Of a stretch of DNA of 23,904 nucleotides, positions 8,732 through 15,790 are shown piece by piece; within the stretch, counting starts at the first letter, position 1; each line of letters begins with the position of its first letter. A program made the translations under genes and the position numbers. The notes beneath the pieces were generated by a model. It did not search any database. It saw nothing but the letters and a program-made list of their open reading frames with translations, and was not told the DNA's origin. Source of the stretch: JBKJUK01 sp046590705 (GTDB taxonomy: Bacteria; Acidobacteriota; Thermoanaerobaculia; Gp7-AA8); contig JBKJUK010000246.1 in NCBI GenBank assembly GCA_046590705.1, forward strand, positions 1-23,904, in the 5' to 3' direction.

Positions 8732-9916
8732 CTATGAAGCAGCAGCCATTTGAGGCTGGTTCGCTTTCAACGCACCGATTACGTAGGACTGCTCTTCCGG
8801 CGACAAGGTCGAATAGAGAGGAATGGCAATGGTCAGCTGATCTGCGATGTAGGCGTTCGGGAAGTCCTCGGGGCGGATCGAGTATTTGTCCCGATAGAAC
8901 CCGAGCATGTGAACCGCGTGCGTTCCGGGCCTGGTGGCAACTCCAGCACCTTCCAGCGCATCCATCACGGCGTTTCTCTGTTCATGAAGTGCAGCGATGT
9001 TCTCCATCGACGGCGTCTCCGGCTGGAAAAGACAGACATAGGATTGATAGCCGTGCGTGCTCCCTTCAGGAGTAGGCGGAGTTCGAAGCCAGGAAAGGTC
9101 GCTGAGTTCCTGGTCATAGCGCCTCGCCACCGCGGTGCGAAGCTCGAGGATTTTCTCGAGCCGTCCCATCTGTACGACGCCGACTGCCGCCTGCAGATCG
9201 GTCATCCTGTAGTTGTATCCGACCATGTTGAAGTCCGGGAGGATGTAACTCTTCGCTCCACTATGACGCGCCAGATCGCTCACCGATGCGCCGTGGTCAC
9301 GCAGAGAGCGAACGTAGTTGATGACGTTCTCGTCGGCGCTGATCAGCATGCCGCCCTCACCCGTGGTGATGGCCTTGCGCGGATGAAAGCTGAAGCAGCC
9401 GATATCCGCGAGCGTGCCGGCGTGATGACCCTTGTACCAGGCACCTGTGGCACAGGCGTCGTCTTCCACTACCTTGAGACCGTGACGCCGCGCGATCTCC
9501 ATGATTGCGGTCATATCGGCACTGACCCCGAAGAGCGATACCGGCATGATCACGCGAGTGCGTTCAGTGATGGCCGCTTCGATCTTCGCTACATCCATAT
9601 TGAAGGTGTCGAGTTCGATATCGACGAATACCGGCTTCGCTCCGCACATCTCGACAACGTTGGCCGTAGCCACCCATGTGAATGCAGGCACGATGACTTC
9701 ATCTCCTGCTGCCACGCCTAGCGCGATCAGCGCGAGATGCAGGGCTGTGGTGGCCGAGGTCGTGGCAAGTGCGTGCGGCGTGCGTGTGTACTCGCAGAAG
9801 AGGCGCTCGAACTCAGCGGTCTTTGGACCCTGGACCACCCAGCCAGACTCCAGCGGCTCGATGACGGCCCGCTGCTCTTCGACACCAAAAAACGGTTTTG
9901 AAATCGGAATTTTCAT
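8732..9916 (-). CDS. DegT/DnrJ/EryC1/StrS sugar aminotransferase (4-amino sugar type)
   Basis: The 394-residue PLP enzyme has a fold-type I pattern: TTSATTALHLALIALG, DEVIVPAFTWVATANVV, VVEDDACATGAWYKG and the Schiff-base lysine at about 181 in SFHPRKAITTGEGGM. The 'FHPRK-x-ITTGEGG' form resembles perosamine-, ArnB- or WecE-type enzymes that aminate a 4-keto sugar, whereas the second copy in this operon resembles WbpE. It would make a 4-amino-4,6-dideoxy sugar from a 4-keto nucleotide sugar, but no 4,6-dehydratase is visible here. The downstream WecD-like acyltransferase would be a natural next step. A good AAGGA ribosome site lies before the ATG, and the gap to the epimerase gene is 12 bases. 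Confidence 0.9.
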   Translation of the reverse strand: MKIPISKPFFGVEEQRAVIEPLESGWVVQGPKTAEFERLFCEYTRTPHALATTSATTALHLALIALGVAAGDEVIVPAFTWVATANVVEMCGAKPVFVDIELDTFNMDVAKIEAAITERTRVIMPVSLFGVSADMTAIMEIARRHGLKVVEDDACATGAWYKGHHAGTLADIGCFSFHPRKAITTGEGGMLISADENVINYVRSLRDHGASVSDLARHSGAKSYILPDFNMVGYNYRMTDLQAAVGVVQMGRLEKILELRTAVARRYDQELSDLSWLRTPPTPEGSTHGYQSYVCLFQPETPSMENIAALHEQRNAVMDALEGAGVATRPGTHAVHMLGFYRDKYSIRPEDFPNAYIADQLTIAIPLYSTLSPEEQSYVIGALKANQPQMAAAS

Positions 9917-9928
9917 GATGTCCTTCGA

Positions 9929-10918
9929 TCAGGCCGTAGCCGAGCGTCGAGCTGCGAGACCTTCCACGTCAGCTTTGCGCCATTCAATGAGGCGGCGCAG
10001 ACCCTCTTCCAGATCGATCGACCAACGGAATCCGAGATCGCGTTCCGCGGCCTCGATCGAACCGATACGATTCGTAACGAAAGTCTGTCCGGCTGGTTCG
10101 TACTGAATCTCGGCATTGCTGCCACTCAGCTTGATGAGCATCTCCGTGATCTCTTTGATCGAAGTTCCGATCCCGCGACCAACGTTGTAGGACTTGCCGG
10201 TGACGTCCGATTTCATGGCGGCGATGTTGGCGCGGGCGATATCCAGCACGTCGATGAAGTCGTACTTCTGACTTCCATCACCGTACACCAGAGGAGGAAG
10301 CCCCGCTTCGAGCCGGTCGAGAATCTTCATCATCACGGCGATGTAGGCACCCTTGTAATCCTGCCGCGGCCCGTACACGTTCATGTAACGCAACCCGGCC
10401 CAACTCAGACCGTAGCGATTGCCGAGACTCTTGAACATATGTTCGCCGGCGATCTTGGTCGCGCCGTAGAAAGTGAAATTGTTGTAAGGATGCTCCTCGG
10501 TCATTGGCAACTCGAGCGCATCGCCGTAAACCGATGCCGATGACGAGTAGACGACGCGGCTGACCTTCTGTTTGATGGCCGCCTCAATCACGTTGAAGGT
10601 TCCGCGAATGTTGACGTCGAAGGCAGAGCGCGGATACTCGTGGCACTGCAGGAGCCAGAGCGCCGCGAGATGGAAGACACCATCGATCCCTTCCATGGCC
10701 CGCTCGAGAATGTCGCTGTGCAGAATGTCTCCACCGTGCGGGTAAAACTTCACGCGCGGATCCTGAAGCGCATCTTTCAGGTTCTCCACGCGTCCACGGA
10801 AAAGGTTGTCGTAGATGATGACCTCAGCAACGTCGGTCTTTGTCAGCAGGTCGACCACGTGACTGCCGATCAGACCGGCGCCACCAATGACCAGAATTCT
10901 CTTGTTGGTAAATTCCAT
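9929..10918 (-). CDS. NAD-dependent nucleotide-sugar epimerase (extended SDR)
   Basis: The 329-residue extended short-chain dehydrogenase has the Rossmann motif VIGGAGLIGSHVVDLL near residues 10-25, FHLAALWLLQC, YSSSASVYGDALE and the catalytic Tyr-x-x-x-Lys in FYGATKIAGEH. A later YGDGSQKYDFIDVLDIA is typical of GalE/WbpP-like enzymes. The dehydratase signature Asp-Glu is absent where 4,6-dehydratases carry it (here SSASVYG), so epimerisation, most likely at C4, is favoured. The substrate is unknown. The ribosome site is strong (AAGGAG), shares bases with the upstream TAA stop and sits eight bases before the ATG. This SDR belongs to a different family from the WbpI 2-epimerase, so it does not supply that missing step. 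Confidence 0.88.
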   Translation of the reverse strand: MEFTNKRILVIGGAGLIGSHVVDLLTKTDVAEVIIYDNLFRGRVENLKDALQDPRVKFYPHGGDILHSDILERAMEGIDGVFHLAALWLLQCHEYPRSAFDVNIRGTFNVIEAAIKQKVSRVVYSSSASVYGDALELPMTEEHPYNNFTFYGATKIAGEHMFKSLGNRYGLSWAGLRYMNVYGPRQDYKGAYIAVMMKILDRLEAGLPPLVYGDGSQKYDFIDVLDIARANIAAMKSDVTGKSYNVGRGIGTSIKEITEMLIKLSGSNAEIQYEPAGQTFVTNRIGSIEAAERDLGFRWSIDLEEGLRRLIEWRKADVEGLAARRSATA

Positions 10919-10929
10919 TCAATAGCTCC

Positions 10930-12054
10930 TTAAGCGCGGGCGACCGGATCAGCGACCAGATCACAGAGAGTAGTCACGACGGTCTTCAGCATTTCTTCAG
11001 TCAGTTCGGGATAAATCGGCAAGGCCATGGTCTCGTTCGCGGCAAGCTCACTCTCAGGCAAGGCCCTGGTCGAAAGGCCGGCGAAACATTCCTGCAGGTG
11101 AAGCGGAATGGGATAGTAGATTTCGCTGCCGATGCCTCGGGCCTTCAACGCCGCCAGCACTTCGTCGCGCCGCTGCACGCGGATCAGGAACTGGTTGTAG
11201 ATGTGACGGCGATCAGGCAATTCGACAGGCAGCACGATCTGCCTTTCCGCGTCTTGTTCCGCGAACAGCCGACGATACAGATCAGCGTTGCGTCGTCGTC
11301 CCTCGGTCCACGAATCAAGGTAGCGAAGCTTCACTCGCAGCACCGCTGCCTGGATGGCGTCGAGCCGGAAATTCGCGCCCACGATTTTGTGGTGATACTT
11401 CGGCTTTGCGCCGTGACTGCGCAGCAGACGCATACGCTCTGCGAGCGCGGGGTCATTGGTCGTGACCATACCGCCGTCGCCGACCCCACCCAGATTTTTC
11501 GACGGGAAGAAACTGAAGCAGCCTGCGGCACCGATGGAGCCGGACCGCTTTCCGTGATACTCCGAACCGATGGCCTGGGCCGAATCCTCGAGCACGGCAA
11601 TATCGCGCGAGGAGGCCAGATCCATGATCGCGTCCATCTCCGCCATCTGACCAAACAGATGAACCGGCATGATCACTTTCGTGCGATCAGTGATGGCCGC
11701 TTCGATCTGCGCGACATTCACGTTGAAGGAGTCGCGATCGTTGTCGACGAAAACAGGGATTGCTCCCAGACGCGCAACACAGCCGGCCGTGGCAAAAAAT
11801 GTGTAGCTGGGAATGATGACTTCGTCGCCTTCTCCGACGCCCATGGCCATGAGCGCAACCAGGATGGCGTCGGTACCGGAAGAGACGCCCACGGCGTCGG
11901 AACAGTGCGAGTATTCAGCAATCTCCCGCTCCAGCGCTTCCACTTCGGGTCCGAGAATGAAGTTCTGTGAGTCGAGCACCCGATCGACCGCTCCACGAAT
12001 TTCTTCGCGAATTGGTTCGTACTGCGCCTTCAAATCAAGCAGAGGAATCTTCAC
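10930..12054 (-). CDS. wbpE: WbpE-like aminotransferase (3-keto uronic acid sugar)
   Basis: The 374-residue DegT-family PLP enzyme begins KIPLLDLKAQYEPIREEI and carries the internal-aldimine lysine at about 186 in SFFPSKNLGGVGDGGM. The 'SFFPSKNLG' form and length agree with WbpE, which aminates UDP-2-acetamido-3-keto-glucuronic acid at C3. Flanking WbpB- and WbpD-like genes make this assignment much firmer than sequence alone. The ATG at 12054 overlaps the upstream acetyltransferase stop as ATGA. It is one of two aminotransferases in the operon; the other has a different lysine context and probably works at C4. Confidence 0.9.
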   Translation of the reverse strand: MKIPLLDLKAQYEPIREEIRGAVDRVLDSQNFILGPEVEALEREIAEYSHCSDAVGVSSGTDAILVALMAMGVGEGDEVIIPSYTFFATAGCVARLGAIPVFVDNDRDSFNVNVAQIEAAITDRTKVIMPVHLFGQMAEMDAIMDLASSRDIAVLEDSAQAIGSEYHGKRSGSIGAAGCFSFFPSKNLGGVGDGGMVTTNDPALAERMRLLRSHGAKPKYHHKIVGANFRLDAIQAAVLRVKLRYLDSWTEGRRRNADLYRRLFAEQDAERQIVLPVELPDRRHIYNQFLIRVQRRDEVLAALKARGIGSEIYYPIPLHLQECFAGLSTRALPESELAANETMALPIYPELTEEMLKTVVTTLCDLVADPVARA

Positions 12055-12686
12055 GCAGTCACCGCCGCATCAGCTTCGTCAGGAAGAGCCTGATCTTCCG
12101 GCCAGTCGAGGCACTTCAGCACGCCGGCGGTCTCTTCGTAACGCCAGCCGCTCTGCTGGCAGACAAGATGTCCCGCCTCATTCGTCTCGGTGAGCCTGTG
12201 TCCATGCCGGCTCATCCATCCTTTCTGTTTCGCAGGTACGCCAGCCATCAGCGCATAGTCAGGCACGTCAGCGCGTACTACTGCGCCCGCTGCGATGAAG
12301 GCGTAGCGTCCGAGGGTGCTTCCGCAGATGATGGTGGCGTTGGCGCCGATGGTGGCGCCGCGACGGACGAGAGTCCGACGGTACTGGTCCTGACGTTTGA
12401 TCTGCGAACGTGGATTCATCACGTTGGTGAATACGCTGGAAGGTCCGCAGAAGACGTCGTCTTCCAGTTCCACTCCAGTGTAGAGCGACACGTTGTTCTG
12501 AATCTTCACGTTGTTCCCGACGATCACATCTGGTGAGACCAGGACGTTCTGCCCCAGGATGCAGTTGGTGCCGAGCTTTGAGTTTTTCATTACGTGACTG
12601 AAGTGCCAGATCTTCGTACCGTCGCCGATCTGGCAGGGCTGGTCGACGAAAGAACTGGAGTGGACGAAGTATGGTTCGGCTGACAT
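12051..12686 (-). CDS. wbpD: WbpD-like N-acetyltransferase (left-handed beta-helix)
   Basis: The 211-residue protein shows hexapeptide-repeat spacing through about residues 15-160. It has IWHFSHVMKNSKLGTNC, LGQNVLVSPDVIVGNNVKIQNNVS and VFCGPSSVFTNVMNPRS, the signature of WbpD-type acetyltransferases. It would N-acetylate the 3-amino group made by WbpE, giving the 2,3-diacetamido-2,3-dideoxy uronic acid nucleotide sugar. The C-terminal tail (about 175-211, HLVCQQSGWRYEE and LKCLDWPED) looks like a degenerate zinc ribbon-like appendage seen in some relatives. Its role is unknown. The start lies eight bases after the WbpB-like gene, which supplies a GGGGAG/AAGAAGAG purine stretch. Confidence 0.91.
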   Translation of the reverse strand: MSAEPYFVHSSSFVDQPCQIGDGTKIWHFSHVMKNSKLGTNCILGQNVLVSPDVIVGNNVKIQNNVSLYTGVELEDDVFCGPSSVFTNVMNPRSQIKRQDQYRRTLVRRGATIGANATIICGSTLGRYAFIAAGAVVRADVPDYALMAGVPAKQKGWMSRHGHRLTETNEAGHLVCQQSGWRYEETAGVLKCLDWPEDQALPDEADAAVTA

Positions 12687-12694
12687 TGCTCTTC

Positions 12695-13654
12695 TTACTC
12701 CCCGCTTTTGAAAAATGGGTGAAATAGACTGCTGTCGGACGTCAGGGACGCTTTCCTGATTCCGTGAACCAGGTTCGTGACTGGCTTAACCTCGTCGAGA
12801 CCAAATCCCCGTCCGGCCAGCACTTCTTCGTAGATGCGAGTGTGAAGATCCGAAAAGCCCTCTGTGAATTCAACCTCTTCCCCATCGATGGTGATGGAGC
12901 GGTGCGTGGTCTTCTTACCAGGCTCAGCGATGAAAGGCAGATCAGAAGAATCGACTGAGAGGAACCACCGCACCCGGGCCCGCTCCAGTTCGAGGAAGCC
13001 GGACATCCTTCGGTCCTCGGACAGGTGAACGCGCGAGTCTACGACCGGGCCGAAAAGCCATAGCAGCAGATCAAAAAAGTGGACGCCGATATTCGTGGCG
13101 ATTCCGCCGGACTTGTCCTTCGAGCCCTTCCAGGAGACGTCGTACCAGCCGCCGCGTCCGGTGATGTACGTGAGTTCCACTTCGTGCACGCGGCCGTTAC
13201 TCTCGGACTGGAGCCTGTTCCGCAGGGCGATCAGCTTTTCATGGAGTCGCAGCTGCAGCACCGTGAATACCCGTCCTCCGGTCTCCGCTTCCAGCTCCTG
13301 CAGCATCTCCAGGTTCCAGGGGTTGATCACCAGCGGCTTCTCGCAGATGGCATTGGCGCCTACGCGAAGGGCCAGCCGGCAATGTGCATCATGCAGATAG
13401 TTAGGTGAGCAGACTGAAACGTAATGCACCCGGGCCGCCTCGGGCCCCCGGCGCAGCTTCTCGACATGCCGGTCGAAGCGTTCAAATTCCGTGAAGAAAC
13501 GGACGTCGAAAGAGTATTGATCGAGCTGACCCACGGAATCGTTGGGGTCGACTGCGGCGATGAGGTTGTTGCCGGTGTCACGGATGGCGCGCAGATGGCG
13601 CGGCGCGATGTAGCCGGCTGCACCCGTGATGGCGAAATTTCTCGGCTCGGTCAT
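12695..13654 (-). CDS. wbpB: WbpB-like UDP-sugar 3-dehydrogenase (Gfo/Idh/MocA)
   Basis: The 319-residue oxidoreductase has an N-terminal NAD-binding motif FAITGAAGYIAPRHLRAI and the family motif CEKPLVINPWN (about 104-114). NYLHDAHCRLAL and a GGIATNIGVHFFDLLLWLFG segment follow. The GYIAPRHLRAI start and TEFERF closely match WbpB, which oxidises C3 of UDP-N-acetylglucosaminuronic acid. Together with the next two genes it gives the full C3 oxidation, amination and acetylation series. The ATG at 13654 overlaps the regulator stop as TGATG. The UDP-GlcNAc 6-dehydrogenase that should feed it is not in the window. Confidence 0.91.
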   Translation of the reverse strand: MTEPRNFAITGAAGYIAPRHLRAIRDTGNNLIAAVDPNDSVGQLDQYSFDVRFFTEFERFDRHVEKLRRGPEAARVHYVSVCSPNYLHDAHCRLALRVGANAICEKPLVINPWNLEMLQELEAETGGRVFTVLQLRLHEKLIALRNRLQSESNGRVHEVELTYITGRGGWYDVSWKGSKDKSGGIATNIGVHFFDLLLWLFGPVVDSRVHLSEDRRMSGFLELERARVRWFLSVDSSDLPFIAEPGKKTTHRSITIDGEEVEFTEGFSDLHTRIYEEVLAGRGFGLDEVKPVTNLVHGIRKASLTSDSSLFHPFFKSGE

Positions 13655-14034
13655 CAGGTGGTGGCCTCCCCTTTCGACCGCGCGCCTCTCCCTTGTGTTT
13701 TCGAGTTTCGCTGCAGTTCGGCGATCTCTTCACGAAGCAACTCGACTTCGCGCAGCCTGATCTTCAGAAACTCGAAGGTCAGGGCCGCCTTCTCCTCGAG
13801 GCCGCGAGGCGTGAGGTAGTAGGCATAGGCCAGCTTCTTCTCGCTCTTCTGGAAGTTGCGGGCCTTGATGAGTCCTTTCTGGGCGATGGCCTGCAGACAG
13901 TAGTTCACCTTGCCGAGACTGATTCCGAGCTTCTCGGCGAAGTCGCGCTGGGTCGCTTCAGGGTTGTCCTGAATGATTTTGAGGAGGCGGTATCGGAGCT
14001 CGTCATTCAGTTGACGGCGTTTCTGTTCAACCAT
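13654..14034 (-). CDS. MarR-like winged-helix regulator, EPS-associated
   Basis: This small 126-residue protein has an N-terminal winged helix at about residues 10-75 (LLKIIQDNPEATQRDFAEKLGISLGKVNYCLQAI, then a wing ending YAYYLTPRG). A charged C-terminal helix at about 85-110 is likely a coiled-coil dimerisation segment. The combination of length and sequence matches the 'EPS-associated MarR-family transcriptional regulator' group that leads many polysaccharide operons. It is the first gene of the operon, and its stop overlaps the WbpB-like start, so the regulator is co-transcribed with its likely targets. No Shine-Dalgarno sequence precedes the ATG. A palindrome centred on the start codon suggests autoregulation. 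The effector is unknown. Confidence 0.87.
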   Translation of the reverse strand: MVEQKRRQLNDELRYRLLKIIQDNPEATQRDFAEKLGISLGKVNYCLQAIAQKGLIKARNFQKSEKKLAYAYYLTPRGLEEKAALTFEFLKIRLREVELLREEIAELQRNSKTQGRGARSKGEATT

Positions 14035-14039
14035 TGAAC
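14025..14039. promoter_or_regulatory. Perfect 15-bp palindrome over regulator start codon
   Basis: GTTCAA and TTGAAC arms are separated by CCA. The spacer and the next base contain the ATG of the regulator (14034-14032). The arms match perfectly. Because it lies at the expected transcript start of the minus-strand promoter, it is a candidate operator for the winged-helix protein encoded here. This is inference from position; chance palindromes of this size do occur. Confidence 0.4.
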
Positions 14040-14043
14040 GCGG

Positions 14044-14072
14044 AGATTAACATCGCGGATGAGCGAGCGCAA
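14044..14072 (-). promoter_or_regulatory. Candidate sigma70-like promoter of the polysaccharide operon
   Basis: On the minus strand, TTGCGC (14072-14067) is followed after exactly 17 bases by TAATCT (14049-14044). The -10 element ends only about nine bases before the regulator ATG, so the transcript would be leaderless or nearly so. That agrees with the missing ribosome site. The -35 hexamer and spacer length are the same as in the two plus-strand promoters before copies 4 and 6 of the gene array. Confidence 0.45.
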
Positions 14073-14212
14073 TTATCTGCGGTGAAGAATCGGTCACAGG
14101 ATTGGAAGTGAAGTGCTCTCAGAGACGCCGGTCGAGGCTGGTCGTCTCCTGATCCGGTGATTTCGCTCACTATTTATCGTGCGACCGCAATATAAAATGT
14201 CCACATGCCGCC

Positions 14213-14330
14213 GTCATTCCGAAGGAGCACGCCGCGAAAAGTAGGAAACACAGAAATCACGATGCGACTGAGGAATCTACGGAAAAGGGTCGCGCTCGTC
14301 GTACCTCAAGCATTCGCTCTACTTAGATCC
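14213..14330 (+). repeat. Dispersed intergenic repeat, copy A
   Basis: The segment opens GTCATTCCGAAGGAGCACG and contains GCGACTGAGGAATCTACG at 14264-14281, then TCGCGCTCG at 14290-14298. The same ordered blocks, with few mismatches, occur in opposite orientation at 20972-21118. The 3' end is less certain; a short TTAGATCC at 14323-14330 may be the remnant of the returning arm. It looks like a short non-coding palindromic repeat of the GTCATTCC/GAATCT type that is scattered in many environmental genomes. Confidence 0.55.
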
Positions 14331-14486
14331 CGTCAATTTGATCAAAACAACCCATTCCTACTACCATGGTCCAACATCCAACAATTTACTTGATGCCCTC
14401 AACCGCGCAGGAATCCGCCTGCTCTGTCGTGAGCAATCTCTTCGGCATCACGTTTACCTTGTGTCCGCAAAAAAAGGTGAATCCAG

Positions 14487-15596
14487 ATGAGAAAGTTCCT
14501 GACGAATTGCCTGACCGTTTCAGCAATGCTCGTCGCACCCTGCCTCTCTGCGCAGTGGCTGACCAACGGCACTAGCATCTACTACAACGGCGGCAGAGTG
14601 GGAATCGGAACCATCGCGCCCACTAACGCCCTGCACGTAGTTGATCCGGTGAACCAGGGAGTGGGCATTTTTCAGAACCCGAACGGCCGGGTTGGACTCG
14701 GCGTGGACGGAAGCGGCGGATATTTGCAGGCAGATGGCATCAACTTCAGTTTTTTCGCAGGGACTCAGCGTGTTCTCTTCGGAAGCAGTTCGACCGGAAG
14801 GGTAGGAATTGGGACGACTTCGCCGATTGCCAAACTGGATGTCAATGACACCACGGTGGGCGTGGCGCTTCGCGGAGCAACGAATATTCCGGGCGGAAAT
14901 GCAATAGAAGCATCCAACACGGGGAACTCCGCATCGGGATGGGGGCTGTATGCCGACGCTGGAATAGGTTACGGCGTAGTTTCAGTAGGAAAGTTCGGCG
15001 TCCTTGGAGCGGCGAATACTGTTGGTGGAGCCGGAATTCTTGGTATCGCCGACGTAGCAGGGACTCTCGCGGGCAAATTCACCGGTAACGTCGAAATCAC
15101 CGGTAACATCTCTAAAGGAAGCGGCACCTTCAAGATCGATCATCCCCTCGACCCGGAGAATAAATATCTCTATCACTCCTTCGTCGAGTCGCCCGAGATG
15201 ATGAACGTCTACCGCGGGCACGCCATCCTCGACGCCAGCGGCTCTGCCGCCATCATCATGCCGGCCTACTTCGAGGCGCTCAACCGGGACTTCGAGTACC
15301 AGCTCACATGCGTCGGCGGTTACTCCCCGGTCTACGTGGCCTCGAAGATCTCCGCCAACCAGTTTACGATCGCCGGCGGAACGCCAGGACTCGAAGTCTC
15401 ATGGCTGATCACTGGCGTCCGGCACGACCGATTCGCCGATAAAAATCGGGTGCAGGTCGAAGTGGAAAAAACACCGGAAGAGCGTGGTTTTTACCTTCAT
15501 CCTGAAGCGTTCGACATGACCGCCGATCGCGCTATACCAAGCATTCGCGGAGATCTCGCTGTCGGCGCAGGAAAGAAAGATCGACTGCGGCAGTAG
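14487..15596 (+). CDS. Array copy 1: secreted VGIGT-motif protein
   Basis: The 369-residue protein has a signal peptide MRKFLTNCLTVSAMLVAPCLSA with probable cleavage before QWLTNG. AAAGGTGA about six bases upstream supports the ATG. The core (about 120-205) reads like a beta-rich, glycine-spaced sequence (GWGLYADAGIGYG, GKFGVLGAA, GGAGILGIA, LAGKFTGNVEITG). Its C-terminal module is closest to copy 4 (VYRGHA, EALNRDFEYQLTCVGGY, VASKIS), while its N-terminal module is closest to copies 5 and 6. The tail ends KKDRLRQ. It is probably exported by Sec to the periplasm or surface; no membrane anchor or sorting signal is seen. The Cys in VAPC is not a lipobox because Pro precedes it. Confidence 0.9.
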   Translation: MRKFLTNCLTVSAMLVAPCLSAQWLTNGTSIYYNGGRVGIGTIAPTNALHVVDPVNQGVGIFQNPNGRVGLGVDGSGGYLQADGINFSFFAGTQRVLFGSSSTGRVGIGTTSPIAKLDVNDTTVGVALRGATNIPGGNAIEASNTGNSASGWGLYADAGIGYGVVSVGKFGVLGAANTVGGAGILGIADVAGTLAGKFTGNVEITGNISKGSGTFKIDHPLDPENKYLYHSFVESPEMMNVYRGHAILDASGSAAIIMPAYFEALNRDFEYQLTCVGGYSPVYVASKISANQFTIAGGTPGLEVSWLITGVRHDRFADKNRVQVEVEKTPEERGFYLHPEAFDMTADRAIPSIRGDLAVGAGKKDRLRQ

Positions 15597-15790
15597 CGCT
15601 GAATTCGAAAAGCACCACTCGAGGTGGCGAAGGTGATCCTTCTTCGTTGTAGGTGTTCCGCTGGTAGAGGCTGCGGAGAAGACATCGATCGCAAACAGAT
15701 ACGCGTGATCCATCACGCCCTAGGAACGAACGCGCGCGCGAGGTTGGGCGTCGCGACCTCATCAACCCTCCATCTGAAAAGGGGACTCTC

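Larger units (their letters stand above)
14035..14486. other. Divergent intergenic region
   Basis: About 450 bases separate the divergently read operon and array. The left part holds the operon promoter and an imperfect inverted repeat (14122-14129 with 14140-14148, GAGACGCC and GGTCGTCTC). The middle holds a dispersed repeat (from 14213). The right part has the palindrome TTTGATCAAA (14337-14346) and a ribosome site (AAAGGTGA) just before copy 1. I see no supported gene: two short plus-strand frames here have no ribosome site, and one overlaps the true copy 1 start. I found no convincing promoter for copy 1. Confidence 0.6.

Noticed and set aside
14487..14553. Lipoprotein signal in copies 1 and 5 (APC)
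   Set aside because: Pro directly precedes the Cys, and the other copies lack a Cys there; a SPase I site (SAQ) fits all of them.
14205..14575. Two short plus-strand frames before and over the copy 1 start
   Set aside because: No ribosome sites; the first lies mostly within a dispersed repeat and the second overlaps copy 1 in the wrong frame.
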